Positions 1-8,723 are shown, counted from the first letter of the stretch. The stretch is 64,000 nucleotides of DNA from Terriglobus roseus (GCF_900102185.1 NZ_LT629690.1:4030001-4094000), one strand, 5' to 3'. Notes: generated by a model not told the origin, from the sequence alone. A program made the numbers and translations.

Positions 1-2
1 TG

Positions 3-653
3 AATGCGAGTTCGCATTACATTGTTTGGGGATTGTCGCAGGGTGCTCATGCAGCGCTCTTCACTGGCGAAGAAGCTCATCCGTATGCCCCGGAGCTGCA
101 CCTGGTGGGAGTCGCGGCGGCTGCACCTCCGACTGATTTGACGAAGAATCTAGCAGCCACTGGCAATCCGGTGGTGCACACCATTCTGACTGCGTTCGCG
201 GCTGAGAGTTGGTCGCAGGTGTATCACGCGGATCTATCGACCATTCTTTCGCCGATGAAACAACGCGTACTTCATCGCCTTGCGCAAACTTGCGGGAGCG
301 AAGATCCAGCGCTTCGTACGAAGATTCAAGTCCTGCGGCTACGCGATCTCGGAAAGATCGACCTCTCAGCGATTGAGCCGTGGCGCAGCCTGTTGAACAC
401 AAATTCCGCTGGCCATCAGCCTGTTGGCGCACCACTCTTCATCGCGCAAGGAACGAAAGATGTTGTGGTGTCTCCGAACGTCACCAAGCAGTTCGTAGAT
501 GAGGCATGCAAGCGCGGCGAACGAGTTCGGTTTATGTCGATTCCTGACGGCGTTCATCGTACGACAGCCATGGCATCCTCAACAGAGGCCATACGGTGGA
601 TGACAGACCTGTTCGCAGGAAAGCCCGCCTCGAATGGATGTCCACTCAATTAA
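3..653 (+). CDS. Alpha/beta hydrolase, secretory-lipase-like, 5' end outside window
   Basis: The frame is open to the left edge, so the N-terminus is missing. A TTG at 33 could pass for a start but is an internal Leu codon: the nucleophile elbow G-L-S-Q-G (GxSxG, bases 30-44) begins before it. The other triad members are plausible: Asp in A-Q-G-T-K-D (near base 460) and His in D-G-V-H-R (near base 560), in the usual Ser-Asp-His order. The segment after the elbow resembles secreted lipase/esterase families of the LIP type, but the substrate cannot be read from it. It ends 28 bp from the convergent HD-GYP gene, with no convincing terminator in the gap. Confidence 0.8.
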   Translation, partial: NASSHYIVWGLSQGAHAALFTGEEAHPYAPELHLVGVAAAAPPTDLTKNLAATGNPVVHTILTAFAAESWSQVYHADLSTILSPMKQRVLHRLAQTCGSEDPALRTKIQVLRLRDLGKIDLSAIEPWRSLLNTNSAGHQPVGAPLFIAQGTKDVVVSPNVTKQFVDEACKRGERVRFMSIPDGVHRTTAMASSTEAIRWMTDLFAGKPASNGCPLN

Positions 654-681
654 GGCTCTCCAGGTCTCGCGACAGTGAGAC

Positions 682-2103
682 TCAAGGCACGATGTTGAAA
701 TGCTTTGCCTGCATCAGGATGTTCTTGAGAGCCGCGACGCAGTCGGCATCCAGCAGATGCGGCGTTAGCGTCTCCATGATCCTTAGCACGGTGTCTGGCT
801 CCAGATTGTTTCGGTAAGGACGGGGCGAGCAGATGGCGTCATACACGTCGGCCACGCTGAGGATGCGCGTGGGCAGATCAATGTCTGCTGCGGTGAGTCC
901 CTGCGGATAACCGGAGCCATCCAGACGCTCATGATGATCGCGTGCGATGCGTGCAATGTCTTCAAAGCCGCGCACTTTGCACAAGAGGTTATAGCTGTGC
1001 TGAGCATGTTCGCGAACTGAGGACCACTGCTGCTGTGTGAGCGGGCCTTCTTTATCCATGATGGCGTTCGAGATTCCCAACATGCCGATGTCATGCAGCA
1101 GGGCCGCGCGACGCAGAGATGTGATCTGATCTTCGGGCAAATGCATCTGTCGAGCGATCGCTTCTGTGAGCATGGCGACGTTCTGCGAATGCATGAATGT
1201 GTAATGCGACTTGGCGTCGATCATGTCTGCGAACGCAGAGCAGATGTTCTCAAACGCGTCGTAGTCGCAGGCAATACTGTCTGGATCCGGATCGCGCGAG
1301 ATCACTTCCCGCATAAGGTCAGGAGTATCTGCACCGTTCCACAGGGTGCCTTCCTCATGCATGATGATGACGAGAGCCACAAGCCCGGGATCAAACCAGG
1401 TGCCAGAGCGGGCTTCAATGATGCGGACCGCTTCGTCGCGCCCCAGGAGAGTGTCCAGCGATTCAAGCGTCTGCGCAATGGAACACGTCTGAGCCATCAA
1501 CGGGATCTCATGTTTCTTCAGTCCCGCAGGACCTCCCGAACCATCCCATCGTTCATCCACGCATCGGATGGCGTCAATCGTAGCTTCTGAACGCGCGACC
1601 TTACGTGCGATGAGTTCGCTTGTAACCGCACGTGGGCGAGCGGACTGCCATACAAGACGTCGATTCCGCAGAAGTCGAAATATAGGTTTCAGTCTGGATG
1701 GCCATGACCGATCGCGGAAAGAGTGACGGAAGACAAAGCGTATCTGCGGCCATGTGATCTTCGTCCAATCGAAGACGCGTAGCGCCTGGCGGCAGAGGTG
1801 TTCCTCCATACCCATTCGTTCGCAGATGTCGACGGTGTTGCTCGTGGTCCCTACATCTTTGAGAAGCAAGGCGTAATAGAGTTCGTTCATCCACTCCTGC
1901 GAGGGGCAGATATTTCGTCCCAGGTTCATACCCAGAACACAGGTTCGTAGTGTGTGCCCAGAGTGTTCGCCTGAGCCCAGATCGAAAGCATCAGTAAGCC
2001 CCGCAACGAGTTCGCTGAACACTGCGGGCCTAGACGGAAATTTGAGCACGGCGGCTTGCCTGTGCTCATCCTGCATGGCGGGATTGGGGGTATCGAGCTG
2101 CAT
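682..2103 (-). CDS. Tandem HD-GYP domain protein, probable cyclic-di-GMP phosphodiesterase
   Basis: A 473-residue soluble protein with no signal peptide or membrane segment. The C-terminal half (about 280-470) is a complete HD-GYP domain: H337-D338 in L-L-H-D-I-G, H390-H391-E392, and the G-Y-P signature at 398-400 within D-G-S-G-Y-P. This is the family that hydrolyses cyclic di-GMP. The N-terminal half (about 35-250) repeats the same layout in degenerate form: K82-D83 where HD is expected and D-E-R-W-D-G-S-G-G in place of HHE...GYP. It is therefore probably a non-catalytic or regulatory copy. No receiver or sensor domain is visible. It is the first gene on the minus strand downstream of the ompA-like and giant lipoprotein genes, on the far side of the Tad locus from the GGDEF-EAL gene. 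Confidence 0.9.
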   Translation of the reverse strand: MQLDTPNPAMQDEHRQAAVLKFPSRPAVFSELVAGLTDAFDLGSGEHSGHTLRTCVLGMNLGRNICPSQEWMNELYYALLLKDVGTTSNTVDICERMGMEEHLCRQALRVFDWTKITWPQIRFVFRHSFRDRSWPSRLKPIFRLLRNRRLVWQSARPRAVTSELIARKVARSEATIDAIRCVDERWDGSGGPAGLKKHEIPLMAQTCSIAQTLESLDTLLGRDEAVRIIEARSGTWFDPGLVALVIIMHEEGTLWNGADTPDLMREVISRDPDPDSIACDYDAFENICSAFADMIDAKSHYTFMHSQNVAMLTEAIARQMHLPEDQITSLRRAALLHDIGMLGISNAIMDKEGPLTQQQWSSVREHAQHSYNLLCKVRGFEDIARIARDHHERLDGSGYPQGLTAADIDLPTRILSVADVYDAICSPRPYRNNLEPDTVLRIMETLTPHLLDADCVAALKNILMQAKHFNIVP

Positions 2104-2151
2104 ATCAAGACAGGGAGTTCGGGGACTCCTCAGATTTCCATCCTTTCAAGA

Positions 2152-2182
2152 TTGGAGAGCCGACGGAATCGCGGCTCTCCAA
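2152..2182 (-). terminator. Hairpin between ompA-like and HD-GYP genes
   Basis: An 11-bp perfect stem (2152-2162 with 2172-2182) and a 9-base loop lie about 40 bp past the ompA-like stop and 50 bp before the HD-GYP start. There is no strong U-tract on the minus strand, so it may attenuate or stabilise rather than fully terminate. Confidence 0.5.
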
Positions 2183-2222
2183 CTTTCATTGGCACAAAAG
2201 CAATGCTCAAGACATCAGTTGC

Positions 2223-3323
2223 TCATCGAGAGTGATTCTCGAGAGAGGCTCGACGGTTCTTTTGGAAACACGCCTCGTTATCGTCGCTGCACGACGGTTT
2301 TTCTTTGCCATAGCTGACAACATCCAGCTTGGAGGGAGATACACCATCCGCGATGAGTTGATCACGCACAGCCTGCGCACGTTTTTGCCCCAGCGCAATG
2401 TTGTATTCAGCCGTGCCGCGCTCATCGGCATATCCGGCCACAACAATGTCCAGATCAGGATGCGACTTGAGATACGTGGCGTTTTTCAGTACTGCAGCCA
2501 GAGCATCCGGACGGAGTTCGTAACTGTCGTAATTGAAATATGCACTCTCTACGCTTTGGTCGAAATCCGCGCCGGACGACGCAGGTGCTGCAATGGTGGT
2601 GGAAGTTGCTGGCGGCGGTGGAGGTGGTGGCGGCGCTGCAGCTACGACCGGAGCCTCTGGCTTGGCATCATGCGCTTGCTTCTCCATGTCGCGCTGCACC
2701 TTGTAGGCATCGTTACGTGAGGAATCGTCACGATATGCGCTGCCAAACCGGAACAGAAGGCCAGTACTGAAAACCGTGTGGTTCTGCTTGTTGTTTCCGG
2801 CATTTGGAAAGCTTGTCTTCAGATACTCCACCTGGGCTGCGCGAACACCAACGTGACGCGTAAGACCAATGTCGATACCACCGCCAGTGCTGATCGCAAA
2901 ACTGGTGGCAGAGCTGCTGACGGAATTACCAGATGGGAAATACGAATCGCTGCCTTGAGCAGCACCGAAGAGTCCGTGACCAAAGAACTCAAAGCGACCT
3001 GCGGGCACAACGATCTGCGGACCGAAGGTGTAAGTGATGAGCGTCAGATCCTGACCGAGGCTTCCGATGTGATTCGCGTGGCTTCCGGTGACTTCACCAG
3101 CGACACGAAACCACGGCAAAACAGAGTAAGCAGCGGATAGATATCCGCCATTGGCGCCAAAACAGTTGCATTGGCTGGGGGGTGCGTTGGAACGCACGTT
3201 GGCATAACCAACGGACAATGTGGTGCGCGGTGCAGACCAATCAGCGCCACTGGGGCGCGCTTGCGCAAAGGCCAGGGGAGATGCAATGGATGCAACGAGA
3301 AGAACAGACATGATGCGAGTCAT
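2223..3323 (-). CDS. OmpA-family outer-membrane protein (beta-barrel plus peptidoglycan-binding domain)
   Basis: 366 residues from the ATG at 3323, chosen because an AAAAGGA ribosome site lies about 6 nt upstream and a signal peptide (M-T-R-I-M-S-V-L-L-V ... A-F-A-Q) begins there; a longer frame to 3395 lacks both. The order is signal peptide, an N-terminal region of about 190 residues rich in alternating aromatic/hydrophobic strands (8-stranded barrel type), a run of eight prolines as linker, then an OmpA/Pal domain of about 110 residues. That domain carries the recognisable Y-F-N-Y-D-S-Y-E-L-R-P start, G-Y-A-D-E-R-G-T and N-R-R-A motifs that bind diaminopimelate in peptidoglycan. It should tie the outer membrane to the cell wall. 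It lies directly downstream of the giant lipoprotein gene but is separated from it by a strong hairpin. Confidence 0.9.
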   Translation of the reverse strand: MTRIMSVLLVASIASPLAFAQARPSGADWSAPRTTLSVGYANVRSNAPPSQCNCFGANGGYLSAAYSVLPWFRVAGEVTGSHANHIGSLGQDLTLITYTFGPQIVVPAGRFEFFGHGLFGAAQGSDSYFPSGNSVSSSATSFAISTGGGIDIGLTRHVGVRAAQVEYLKTSFPNAGNNKQNHTVFSTGLLFRFGSAYRDDSSRNDAYKVQRDMEKQAHDAKPEAPVVAAAPPPPPPPPATSTTIAAPASSGADFDQSVESAYFNYDSYELRPDALAAVLKNATYLKSHPDLDIVVAGYADERGTAEYNIALGQKRAQAVRDQLIADGVSPSKLDVVSYGKEKPSCSDDNEACFQKNRRASLENHSR

Positions 3324-3361
3324 AAAAATCCTTTTCTGAACGAGGACTTTGGAAGTCTCCG

Positions 3362-3403
3362 GATGTGGAGTGAGGTTGGTATTTGCCAACCCCACTCCGC
3401 ATC
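3362..3403 (-). terminator. Long hairpin after the giant lipoprotein gene
   Basis: An 18-bp stem (3362-3379 with 3386-3403; one A-C mismatch, one G-U) with a 6-base loop starts 9 bp past the stop at 3412. There is no long U-tract. The position makes termination or 3'-end protection the likely role. Confidence 0.65.
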
Positions 3404-3411
3404 GCGGTGAG

Positions 3412-6400
3412 TTAGTACAGCAGCGCCGTGTAAGGAGCCGTGCTCAGCGCACCACCCTCCAGGATCACGAAGCGTCCGGGCGACAGAGCGTAGACCACAC
3501 GCGTGCCATCGATCAGGAAGCGTCCTGCCGTTGCATCGGTGACGGTGTACGTACTGCTTCCTGTGACACCCAACTGCAGGATGTTCAGGTTGCCCACGCC
3601 GACGTTGGTATCCGTGGTGTAAGTGACGTTCCCAGCCCCATCTGCGGTGAAGGTTCCATCACCGTCGATGGTGGCCAGGCTGCTTGCCGGTACCGTTCCG
3701 TAGATATAGGTGCCGTTCAGAGTTGCCGTGGTGAACGGTCCTGCTGCCTGCGCTTCCAAGTGACCGAGGCCTGCGTAACCGGTCTCCAGGAAGTAGCCCT
3801 CGTTGTTGCCGGTGAGATAAACCACACGCGCCGGCGGCGGATCGGTTCCGAGTCCCAGAAGGGCCAGAATCGGGCTGAGGATGTTGTTGGGTGCGGGGTA
3901 GTTGTAGACAGCGCGTCCGTTGCTGGCCACAGCACAGCTGCTGTTACCCAGTGACTGATACGTGCCAAGGATTGCGTTCAGGACGTTGACGCCGCCGCCG
4001 AGACCGGTCAACGAGTTGACCAGGCCGGTGAGGCCGCCTACATCGACGTTGGTGGTGGTGCAGGTGCCGTTGCTGTTACCCGTGCCACGGATGATGGTGG
4101 CCGAGGACAGATTGAGCACGGCGTCTACCGTCTTACCCACAAGGCCAGGGTTGACCGGAGCGTTCTCATAGCCGACGAACGGACCGTTGAGCGACGCGTT
4201 GCTGAACGTTGTCTGAGACTGCGACAGAATGGTGCCTGCCTGCAGCACATAGGACGAGTGCTTGTCCGTGGACATGATGAATGCGTGGGTCTGATCCACC
4301 AGGTACACAGCGTAGTGAGTTGGGTATGCCACTCCGGAGAGCTTGGAGCTGGTCAGGGTCATACCGACGCGGCCATTGGTGTCCGCAGCGGAGCTGGCGC
4401 CTGAGAGCGTGGAGCTGGCGTAGTTAGTGCTGGCGACATTTGCATCGCCCACACCGGTGATGGTTCCACCGTTGGCTGTGAACTGTCCGACCGATGCAAC
4501 CGGTCCGGCGATGAGGCCGATGGTGCAGGTGGGCAGGCAGGGAGTGTCACCGGAGACACCGTAGGCATAGCCTCCGTTGAGACCGTTGCCGTACACGTTG
4601 GCGTTCTGCGCCAACAGCGTTCCGGATCCCTTGGTTGCAAGGAGGACGGTACCATCCGACTCAATCATGCTGCCGCTGGAGGAAGCCGTGGCCGGAGCCG
4701 TGGGCAACTTCAGCGCGAGTGAGTACAGGGTGGTGTTGCCCGCCGTGCCATCAGCATTGATGGTGGTTACGGCAAGAGTGCCGCGGCCATCTGTACCGAT
4801 GGTGTACGTGCCCAGCAGTTCATTGCTGGCGATGATGTTGCCGGTGGGGTTAGAGGACTGGTGATTGCTGTCGAGTTCGCCAGCGGTCAGCAGGCCATTG
4901 CCATCTGCGGTGATGCTGCCGATGGTTGCAGTCTGGTATGCGAGTACACCTGCCACCACATCGTCATAGCCCTGGAAGAGGAACGCGTACGGTCCCTTCA
5001 GGAGAGCGTCAGACGGCGTGGACGGATAGACAACCTGCATGGTCAGCGGGAGGCTGGCCTGCTGCGGCGTTGTCTGGCTGTCAGTTGCGGTAATGGTGAA
5101 GCTGCTTGCGCCCACCGCAGTTGGGGTTCCGCTGACAACACCGGCGCTGGAGAGCGAGAGACCCGCTGGCAGCGATCCGGAGGTGACAGTGTAGGTGTAC
5201 GGCGGGAGTCCGCCCGTGGCTTGCAGCGTCTGCGTGTATGCCACGCCGAGCGTTGCATTCGGCAGACCGCCGGTGAGCGTCAGAGGACTGATCGGGTTGA
5301 CTGTCATGACAATGTTCGCGGTGCCGGTTTTGGCCGGGCTGGCCGAGTCGGTTGCCGTGACATTGAAGGTGGACGTGCCAGCCGTGGTTGGCGTGCCTGT
5401 GATGGCGCAGTTTGCGGCCATCGTCAGACCTGCAGGCAGGCTGCCGCTGTTGAGCGCGCAGGTGTACGGAGCGGTTCCGCCCGTGACACCAATGGCTCCG
5501 CTATACGGTGTGCTGACCGTTGCGTTCGCGGGTCCGGTCAGGGTGAGCGATGACGTTGCGCCGAGGATGGTGATTGGCACAGCGGCAACGGTTGAGTTGA
5601 CTGGGCTGGCCGAATCGTGGACAGCAACATTGACCGAGAACGTGCCTGCCGAGGTCGGCGTGCCCGAGAGGGTGCAGTCGCTGTGCAGCGTGAGGCCAGG
5701 AGGTATTGTGCCCGAAGACACCGAGCAGGTGTACGGCGGTGTTCCACCCAGTACGAGGATGACGCCGACGTAGGGTACGTTCACCACACCCACTGGAGGT
5801 GCCGTGAGTGTGAGGGTAATCAACGCGCCCTGCACCGTGATGGTGACCGGAGACGTCTTGGTGTTTGCAGGATTGGCGGAATCCGTGGCCGTGATGTTGA
5901 CCGTGGATGCGCCAGGTGTGGTCGGTGTACCGGTGATCACGCAGTTGGCGTTCAGCGTGAGACCGGCAGGCAGAGTTCCCGACGCCACCGTGCAGGTGTA
6001 GGGAGCGATGCCGCCAACAACAGTGACCAGGCCAACGTAAGGCACGTTCACCACTGCGACCGGCGGCGCGGTGATGGTTAGCGTGAGCAGGCTTCCGATC
6101 ACGGTGATGTTGACGGTGGTGGTCTTGGTATTTGCCGGGTTGGCGGAATCAGTAACCGTGATGCCTACCGTGGAAGTACCCGGCGTTTGCGGCGTTCCGG
6201 TGATGACGCAGTCCGAGCCCATGGTGAGACCATTGGGCAACGTACCCGAGACCAGCGTGCACTGATACGGAGCAGTGCCACCTGCGACAAGGATGGTTCC
6301 GACATACGGCACACCAACCACTGCCACTGGAGGAGCGGTGATGGTGAGCGTGATGAGGGGAGACTGCACCGTGACAGTGACAGTTGCTGTGGTGATGTTT

Positions 6401-7839
6401 GCAGGGTTGGTGGAATCGGTTGCTGTGACACCGATCGACGTGGTCCCTGCAACCAGCGGTGTGCCGTTGATGACGCAGTCCGAACCGAGCGTGAGGCCGG
6501 CAGGCATAGCGCCCGACGCGAGCACGCAGTGATACGGTGCGGTTCCACCGGTAACCGAGACAGCGCCGCTATAAGGCAGGCCAACGGTTGCTGGCGGAGG
6601 CGATGAGAGGACAAGCACTGCCGACGCAGGGTTGATGACGATGGTGATCAAACCTGTTCCAGAGTTAGTCGGGTTGGCAGCATCCGTGACATGCACTGTG
6701 AATGTGCTGGTGCCTGCGGTTGTAGGAATGCCGGTGACTGCGCAGTTGCTACCTAACGTGAGCCCCGCAGGAAGCGAACCAGAATCGACCGTGCAGGTGT
6801 AAGGAGCCGTGCCACCCGTGACAGTGATGCTGGCAGCGTAAGCAATCTGCACCGTGCCGCTGGGCAGTGTGGAAGTGGCGATGGTAAGCGTTCCGCCCGT
6901 CGATGCAGCGTTGATCTTCAGCGTGAGATTGAGTGTTGCGGTTGCGCCTGCGGCATCCTTCACCTGTGCGGTGAATGTGGATGTTCCTGCAGCCGTCGGC
7001 GTGCCCGAGATAATGCCGGTCGCGGAGAGGTTCAAGCCTGCTGGAAGCGTTCCGCTTGTAATGCTCCAGGTGTACGGGCTGGTACCGCCGCTGGCCTGCA
7101 ATACAGAAACATAGGACACATTCACTGTGCCATCGGGCGTGGTTCCTACCGCCTGCAACGCAGAGTTAGAAGAGCTTGCGTTCACCTTCAGGGTGATCGT
7201 GGAAGTCACCGTGAAAGGCACATCGCTGGAATCTACAGCCTGAAGCGTAAATGTGCTGGTGCCGGCAGCCGTCGGCGTGCCGGAGAGGATACCAGTGGTG
7301 GTATTAAAGCTGAGTCCCGCAGGCAGAGTGCCCTTTACTGCAAGCCATTTCAATGCGGGCGTGCCGCCTGAAAGAGCAAATGTCGTGCTGTACGCCGTGC
7401 CAACCGTTGCATCGGGCGCTGTGCCGCTGATCTGCGGAGCCGGATTGACGATGATGGTCGTTGTGCTGGTGGATTGAGTTCCGGTGACCGTACTTGTAAG
7501 CGTTACCGTCATCTGCTGCGTCACAGAGGGAGCGACATAAGTAGCTCCCAGTGCAGATCCATCGCTCAACGTGCCACATGTCTGGCCAGAGCATGCTGCG
7601 CCAGAAAGTGACCAAGTGAGGGGAAGATTAGAAGGATTGGTAGCCACGTCCAGGAAGGTCTGGCCGCTATCAATGGTGATTTTGGAAGATGCCAGGCTTG
7701 GAACAACACCGCCGGCATAGCCGCCACCGCAGCCAGCGATGACAACACACATGAGAAATAGGGCGAGCTGAGTTAAGAACAGCCCTCCGCGCAGAAACCG
7801 TATTGGTCTCTCTTTGATGACACTGGGAAGATCAAGCAT
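3412..7839 (-). CDS. Giant He_PIG (Ig-like) repeat lipoprotein, putative adhesin
   Basis: 1475 residues. GGAGG sits 5 nt before the ATG. A lipoprotein signal peptide ends in V-I-A-G-C with Cys37 as the lipidated residue, so the protein should be anchored in the outer membrane or exposed at the surface. Residues about 134-938 hold nine He_PIG (putative immunoglobulin-like) repeats, each with the core S-G-x-L-P-A-G-L ... G-T-P-T-x-A-G-T-S-T-F. Repeats 3-8 are exactly 89 residues apart and each carries a Cys pair 17 residues apart (349/366, 438/455, 527/544, 616/633, 705/722, 794/811). The last 530 residues contain several segments starting L-x-G-x-Y or L-N-G-P-F, a Gly/Thr/Ser-rich beta architecture seen in large secreted acidobacterial proteins. 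No sortase or type I/V secretion domain is visible. Adhesion is an inference from architecture and from the pilus locus next door; no ligand is known. Confidence 0.88.
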   Translation of the reverse strand: MLDLPSVIKERPIRFLRGGLFLTQLALFLMCVVIAGCGGGYAGGVVPSLASSKITIDSGQTFLDVATNPSNLPLTWSLSGAACSGQTCGTLSDGSALGATYVAPSVTQQMTVTLTSTVTGTQSTSTTTIIVNPAPQISGTAPDATVGTAYSTTFALSGGTPALKWLAVKGTLPAGLSFNTTTGILSGTPTAAGTSTFTLQAVDSSDVPFTVTSTITLKVNASSSNSALQAVGTTPDGTVNVSYVSVLQASGGTSPYTWSITSGTLPAGLNLSATGIISGTPTAAGTSTFTAQVKDAAGATATLNLTLKINAASTGGTLTIATSTLPSGTVQIAYAASITVTGGTAPYTCTVDSGSLPAGLTLGSNCAVTGIPTTAGTSTFTVHVTDAANPTNSGTGLITIVINPASAVLVLSSPPPATVGLPYSGAVSVTGGTAPYHCVLASGAMPAGLTLGSDCVINGTPLVAGTTSIGVTATDSTNPANITTATVTVTVQSPLITLTITAPPVAVVGVPYVGTILVAGGTAPYQCTLVSGTLPNGLTMGSDCVITGTPQTPGTSTVGITVTDSANPANTKTTTVNITVIGSLLTLTITAPPVAVVNVPYVGLVTVVGGIAPYTCTVASGTLPAGLTLNANCVITGTPTTPGASTVNITATDSANPANTKTSPVTITVQGALITLTLTAPPVGVVNVPYVGVILVLGGTPPYTCSVSSGTIPPGLTLHSDCTLSGTPTSAGTFSVNVAVHDSASPVNSTVAAVPITILGATSSLTLTGPANATVSTPYSGAIGVTGGTAPYTCALNSGSLPAGLTMAANCAITGTPTTAGTSTFNVTATDSASPAKTGTANIVMTVNPISPLTLTGGLPNATLGVAYTQTLQATGGLPPYTYTVTSGSLPAGLSLSSAGVVSGTPTAVGASSFTITATDSQTTPQQASLPLTMQVVYPSTPSDALLKGPYAFLFQGYDDVVAGVLAYQTATIGSITADGNGLLTAGELDSNHQSSNPTGNIIASNELLGTYTIGTDGRGTLAVTTINADGTAGNTTLYSLALKLPTAPATASSSGSMIESDGTVLLATKGSGTLLAQNANVYGNGLNGGYAYGVSGDTPCLPTCTIGLIAGPVASVGQFTANGGTITGVGDANVASTNYASSTLSGASSAADTNGRVGMTLTSSKLSGVAYPTHYAVYLVDQTHAFIMSTDKHSSYVLQAGTILSQSQTTFSNASLNGPFVGYENAPVNPGLVGKTVDAVLNLSSATIIRGTGNSNGTCTTTNVDVGGLTGLVNSLTGLGGGVNVLNAILGTYQSLGNSSCAVASNGRAVYNYPAPNNILSPILALLGLGTDPPPARVVYLTGNNEGYFLETGYAGLGHLEAQAAGPFTTATLNGTYIYGTVPASSLATIDGDGTFTADGAGNVTYTTDTNVGVGNLNILQLGVTGSSTYTVTDATAGRFLIDGTRVVYALSPGRFVILEGGALSTAPYTALLY
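5026..7440 (-). repeat. Nine tandem He_PIG coding repeats, six at exact 267-bp period
   Basis: Tandem repeats within the giant lipoprotein gene. The codon of the first Cys in successive repeats lies at 6793, 6526 and 6259, and so on, every 267 bp (89 codons), for six units. The outer repeats (two before, one after) lack the Cys pair and are more diverged. A period kept without indels suggests expansion by in-frame duplication or recombination. Confidence 0.9.
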
Positions 7840-7978
7840 GGTGCCTCCAACAACGTTCCGGGGAGATTTGCGAAGGGGAAAGCGCAGCCGTTGCCGTCGC
7901 TCAGGCTCCTATCGTCGAAAGCAACCATAACTTGTAAAAACCCCGAAAAATGGGCCGGAAATGATATTCCAAAGTTTT

Positions 7979-7996
7979 GATATCACTGGGGATATC
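7979..7996 (-). promoter_or_regulatory. Double GATATC element upstream of giant lipoprotein gene
   Basis: GATATC-N6-GATATC, preceded by TTTT, with half-site starts 12 bp apart and 140 bp upstream of the start at 7839. The same arrangement, in the same orientation and with the same 6-base spacer length, occurs upstream of the Flp pilin (19564-19581). It is probably an operator or activator site; the factor is unknown. Confidence 0.5.
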
Positions 7997-8090
7997 AGGG
8001 AGTCTCGCGACCTATAGGGGATGGTGCATAGTTCTAACCAAGCACTAACTTCGCGAGGAAACGATGCGAAGAACTGTGTAGGTAAGTAGA

Positions 8091-8117
8091 CGAATAGTTC
8101 CATTTTGGAACTATTCG
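8091..8117. repeat. Perfect 11-bp inverted repeat
   Basis: 11-bp arms (8091-8101 and 8107-8117) around a 5-base ATTTT loop in the middle of the divergent intergenic region. It has no T-tract and no gene ending nearby, so an operator or an RNA hairpin in a leader is more likely than a terminator. Confidence 0.55.
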
Positions 8118-8314
8118 AATGTGTTCTGTACCATGCCTTTTCTCGCCACAGCATTGTTGCTAACGCTAGGAGGGACTAAAAGGGCAATGTTGTTCAGGAA
8201 GGAATTTTGGGGAGATTAAGTTAATGACTCCAGCCGATATCTCTACTTGCAGAACAGGACAGAACTTATCGCAAACAATGTCGGGTACCGGGCGATAAAC
8301 GACATACTCCACGT

Positions 8315-8330
8315 GCGATCATTTGATCGC
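8315..8330. promoter_or_regulatory. GCGATCA-TT-TGATCGC palindrome upstream of RHH gene
   Basis: Perfect 7-bp arms separated by 2 bp, 145 bp upstream of the ribbon-helix-helix gene. Short dyads are typical RHH operators, so autoregulation is possible. This is inference only. Confidence 0.35.
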
Positions 8331-8475
8331 TGGTCGTGTCAACATCCCCCGTACTTATAGATGGATTGCTTCAACAACGAACCAGCATCGCTCTATCAAA
8401 ATCGAAGATACAGCGATGTAAACGCACACCAAATCGGTCTGACTTTGCCGCGAGTGTGCAATGTGAAAAAGGGCT

Positions 8476-8697
8476 ATGGAACAAAAGAAAGTACTGAGTT
8501 TTCCTCTCCGTCTGAGTCCGTCGGTACGCATGCAAGCCACAGATCTTGCGCGTCTGGAAGGTATCTCCCTCAACCACTTCATCAGTCTGGCCGTCGCAGA
8601 GAAGATCAGCCGCATGGAACATGAAAGCTGGCTGCGACAGCAAGGTAAGACTGCATCCACCAGCTTGCCGATGCAGACACCCATGCGTCGCTTCTGA
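8476..8697 (+). CDS. Ribbon-helix-helix (Arc/HicB-antitoxin-like) small protein
   Basis: 73 residues. A strand-like N-terminus (V-L-S-F-P-L-R-L) is followed by two helices with the L-A-R-L-E-G-I-S-L-N-H-F-I motif, the signature of ribbon-helix-helix proteins of the HicB-antitoxin/Arc type, which bind DNA as dimers. No HicA-like toxin or RelE/ParE partner lies next to it, so a plain regulator or orphan antitoxin is as likely as a toxin-antitoxin module. A paralogue with the same core (E-D-L-A-R-Q-Q-G-I-S-L-N-H-F) sits at 22116-22307, and the two bracket the Tad pilus locus. It is convergent with the last Tad gene. Confidence 0.75.
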   Translation: MEQKKVLSFPLRLSPSVRMQATDLARLEGISLNHFISLAVAEKISRMEHESWLRQQGKTASTSLPMQTPMRRF

Positions 8698-8723
8698 GTT
8701 ACTTGCTCTTCTCTGTGTTGTCC

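Larger units (their letters stand above)
7840..8475. promoter_or_regulatory. 636-bp divergent intergenic region, giant lipoprotein / RHH protein
   Basis: No credible gene on either strand. It must hold the promoters of the minus-strand lipoprotein gene and the plus-strand ribbon-helix-helix gene. It contains a double GATATC element (7979-7996), a perfect 11-bp inverted repeat (8091-8117) and a palindrome (8315-8330). It is visibly more A+T-rich than the flanking coding sequence. I looked for the cyclic-di-GMP-I riboswitch core in the roughly 140-nt lipoprotein leader and did not find it. Confidence 0.7.

Noticed and set aside
33-653. TTG at 33 as the start of the first hydrolase gene
   Set aside because: The frame is open upstream to the window edge and the GxSxG motif begins at base 30, so the gene is truncated by the window.
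5026-7440. Repeat array that might be a CRISPR or intergenic satellite
   Set aside because: The 267-bp period lies in one long open frame and encodes He_PIG domains, so it is a coding repeat.
4861-7477. Several 70-230-residue plus-strand frames opposite the giant lipoprotein gene
   Set aside because: They mirror the repeat structure of the real gene and recur at the same period; shadows.
7840-7980. Possible cyclic-di-GMP-I riboswitch in the leader of the giant lipoprotein gene
   Set aside because: The leader has hairpin potential, but I could not find the conserved core elements of that riboswitch class; the function of the gene alone made the idea attractive.
8476-8697. Toxin-antitoxin module at the RHH genes
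   Set aside because: HicB/Arc-like fold only; no HicA, RelE/ParE or other toxin frame lies next to either copy.
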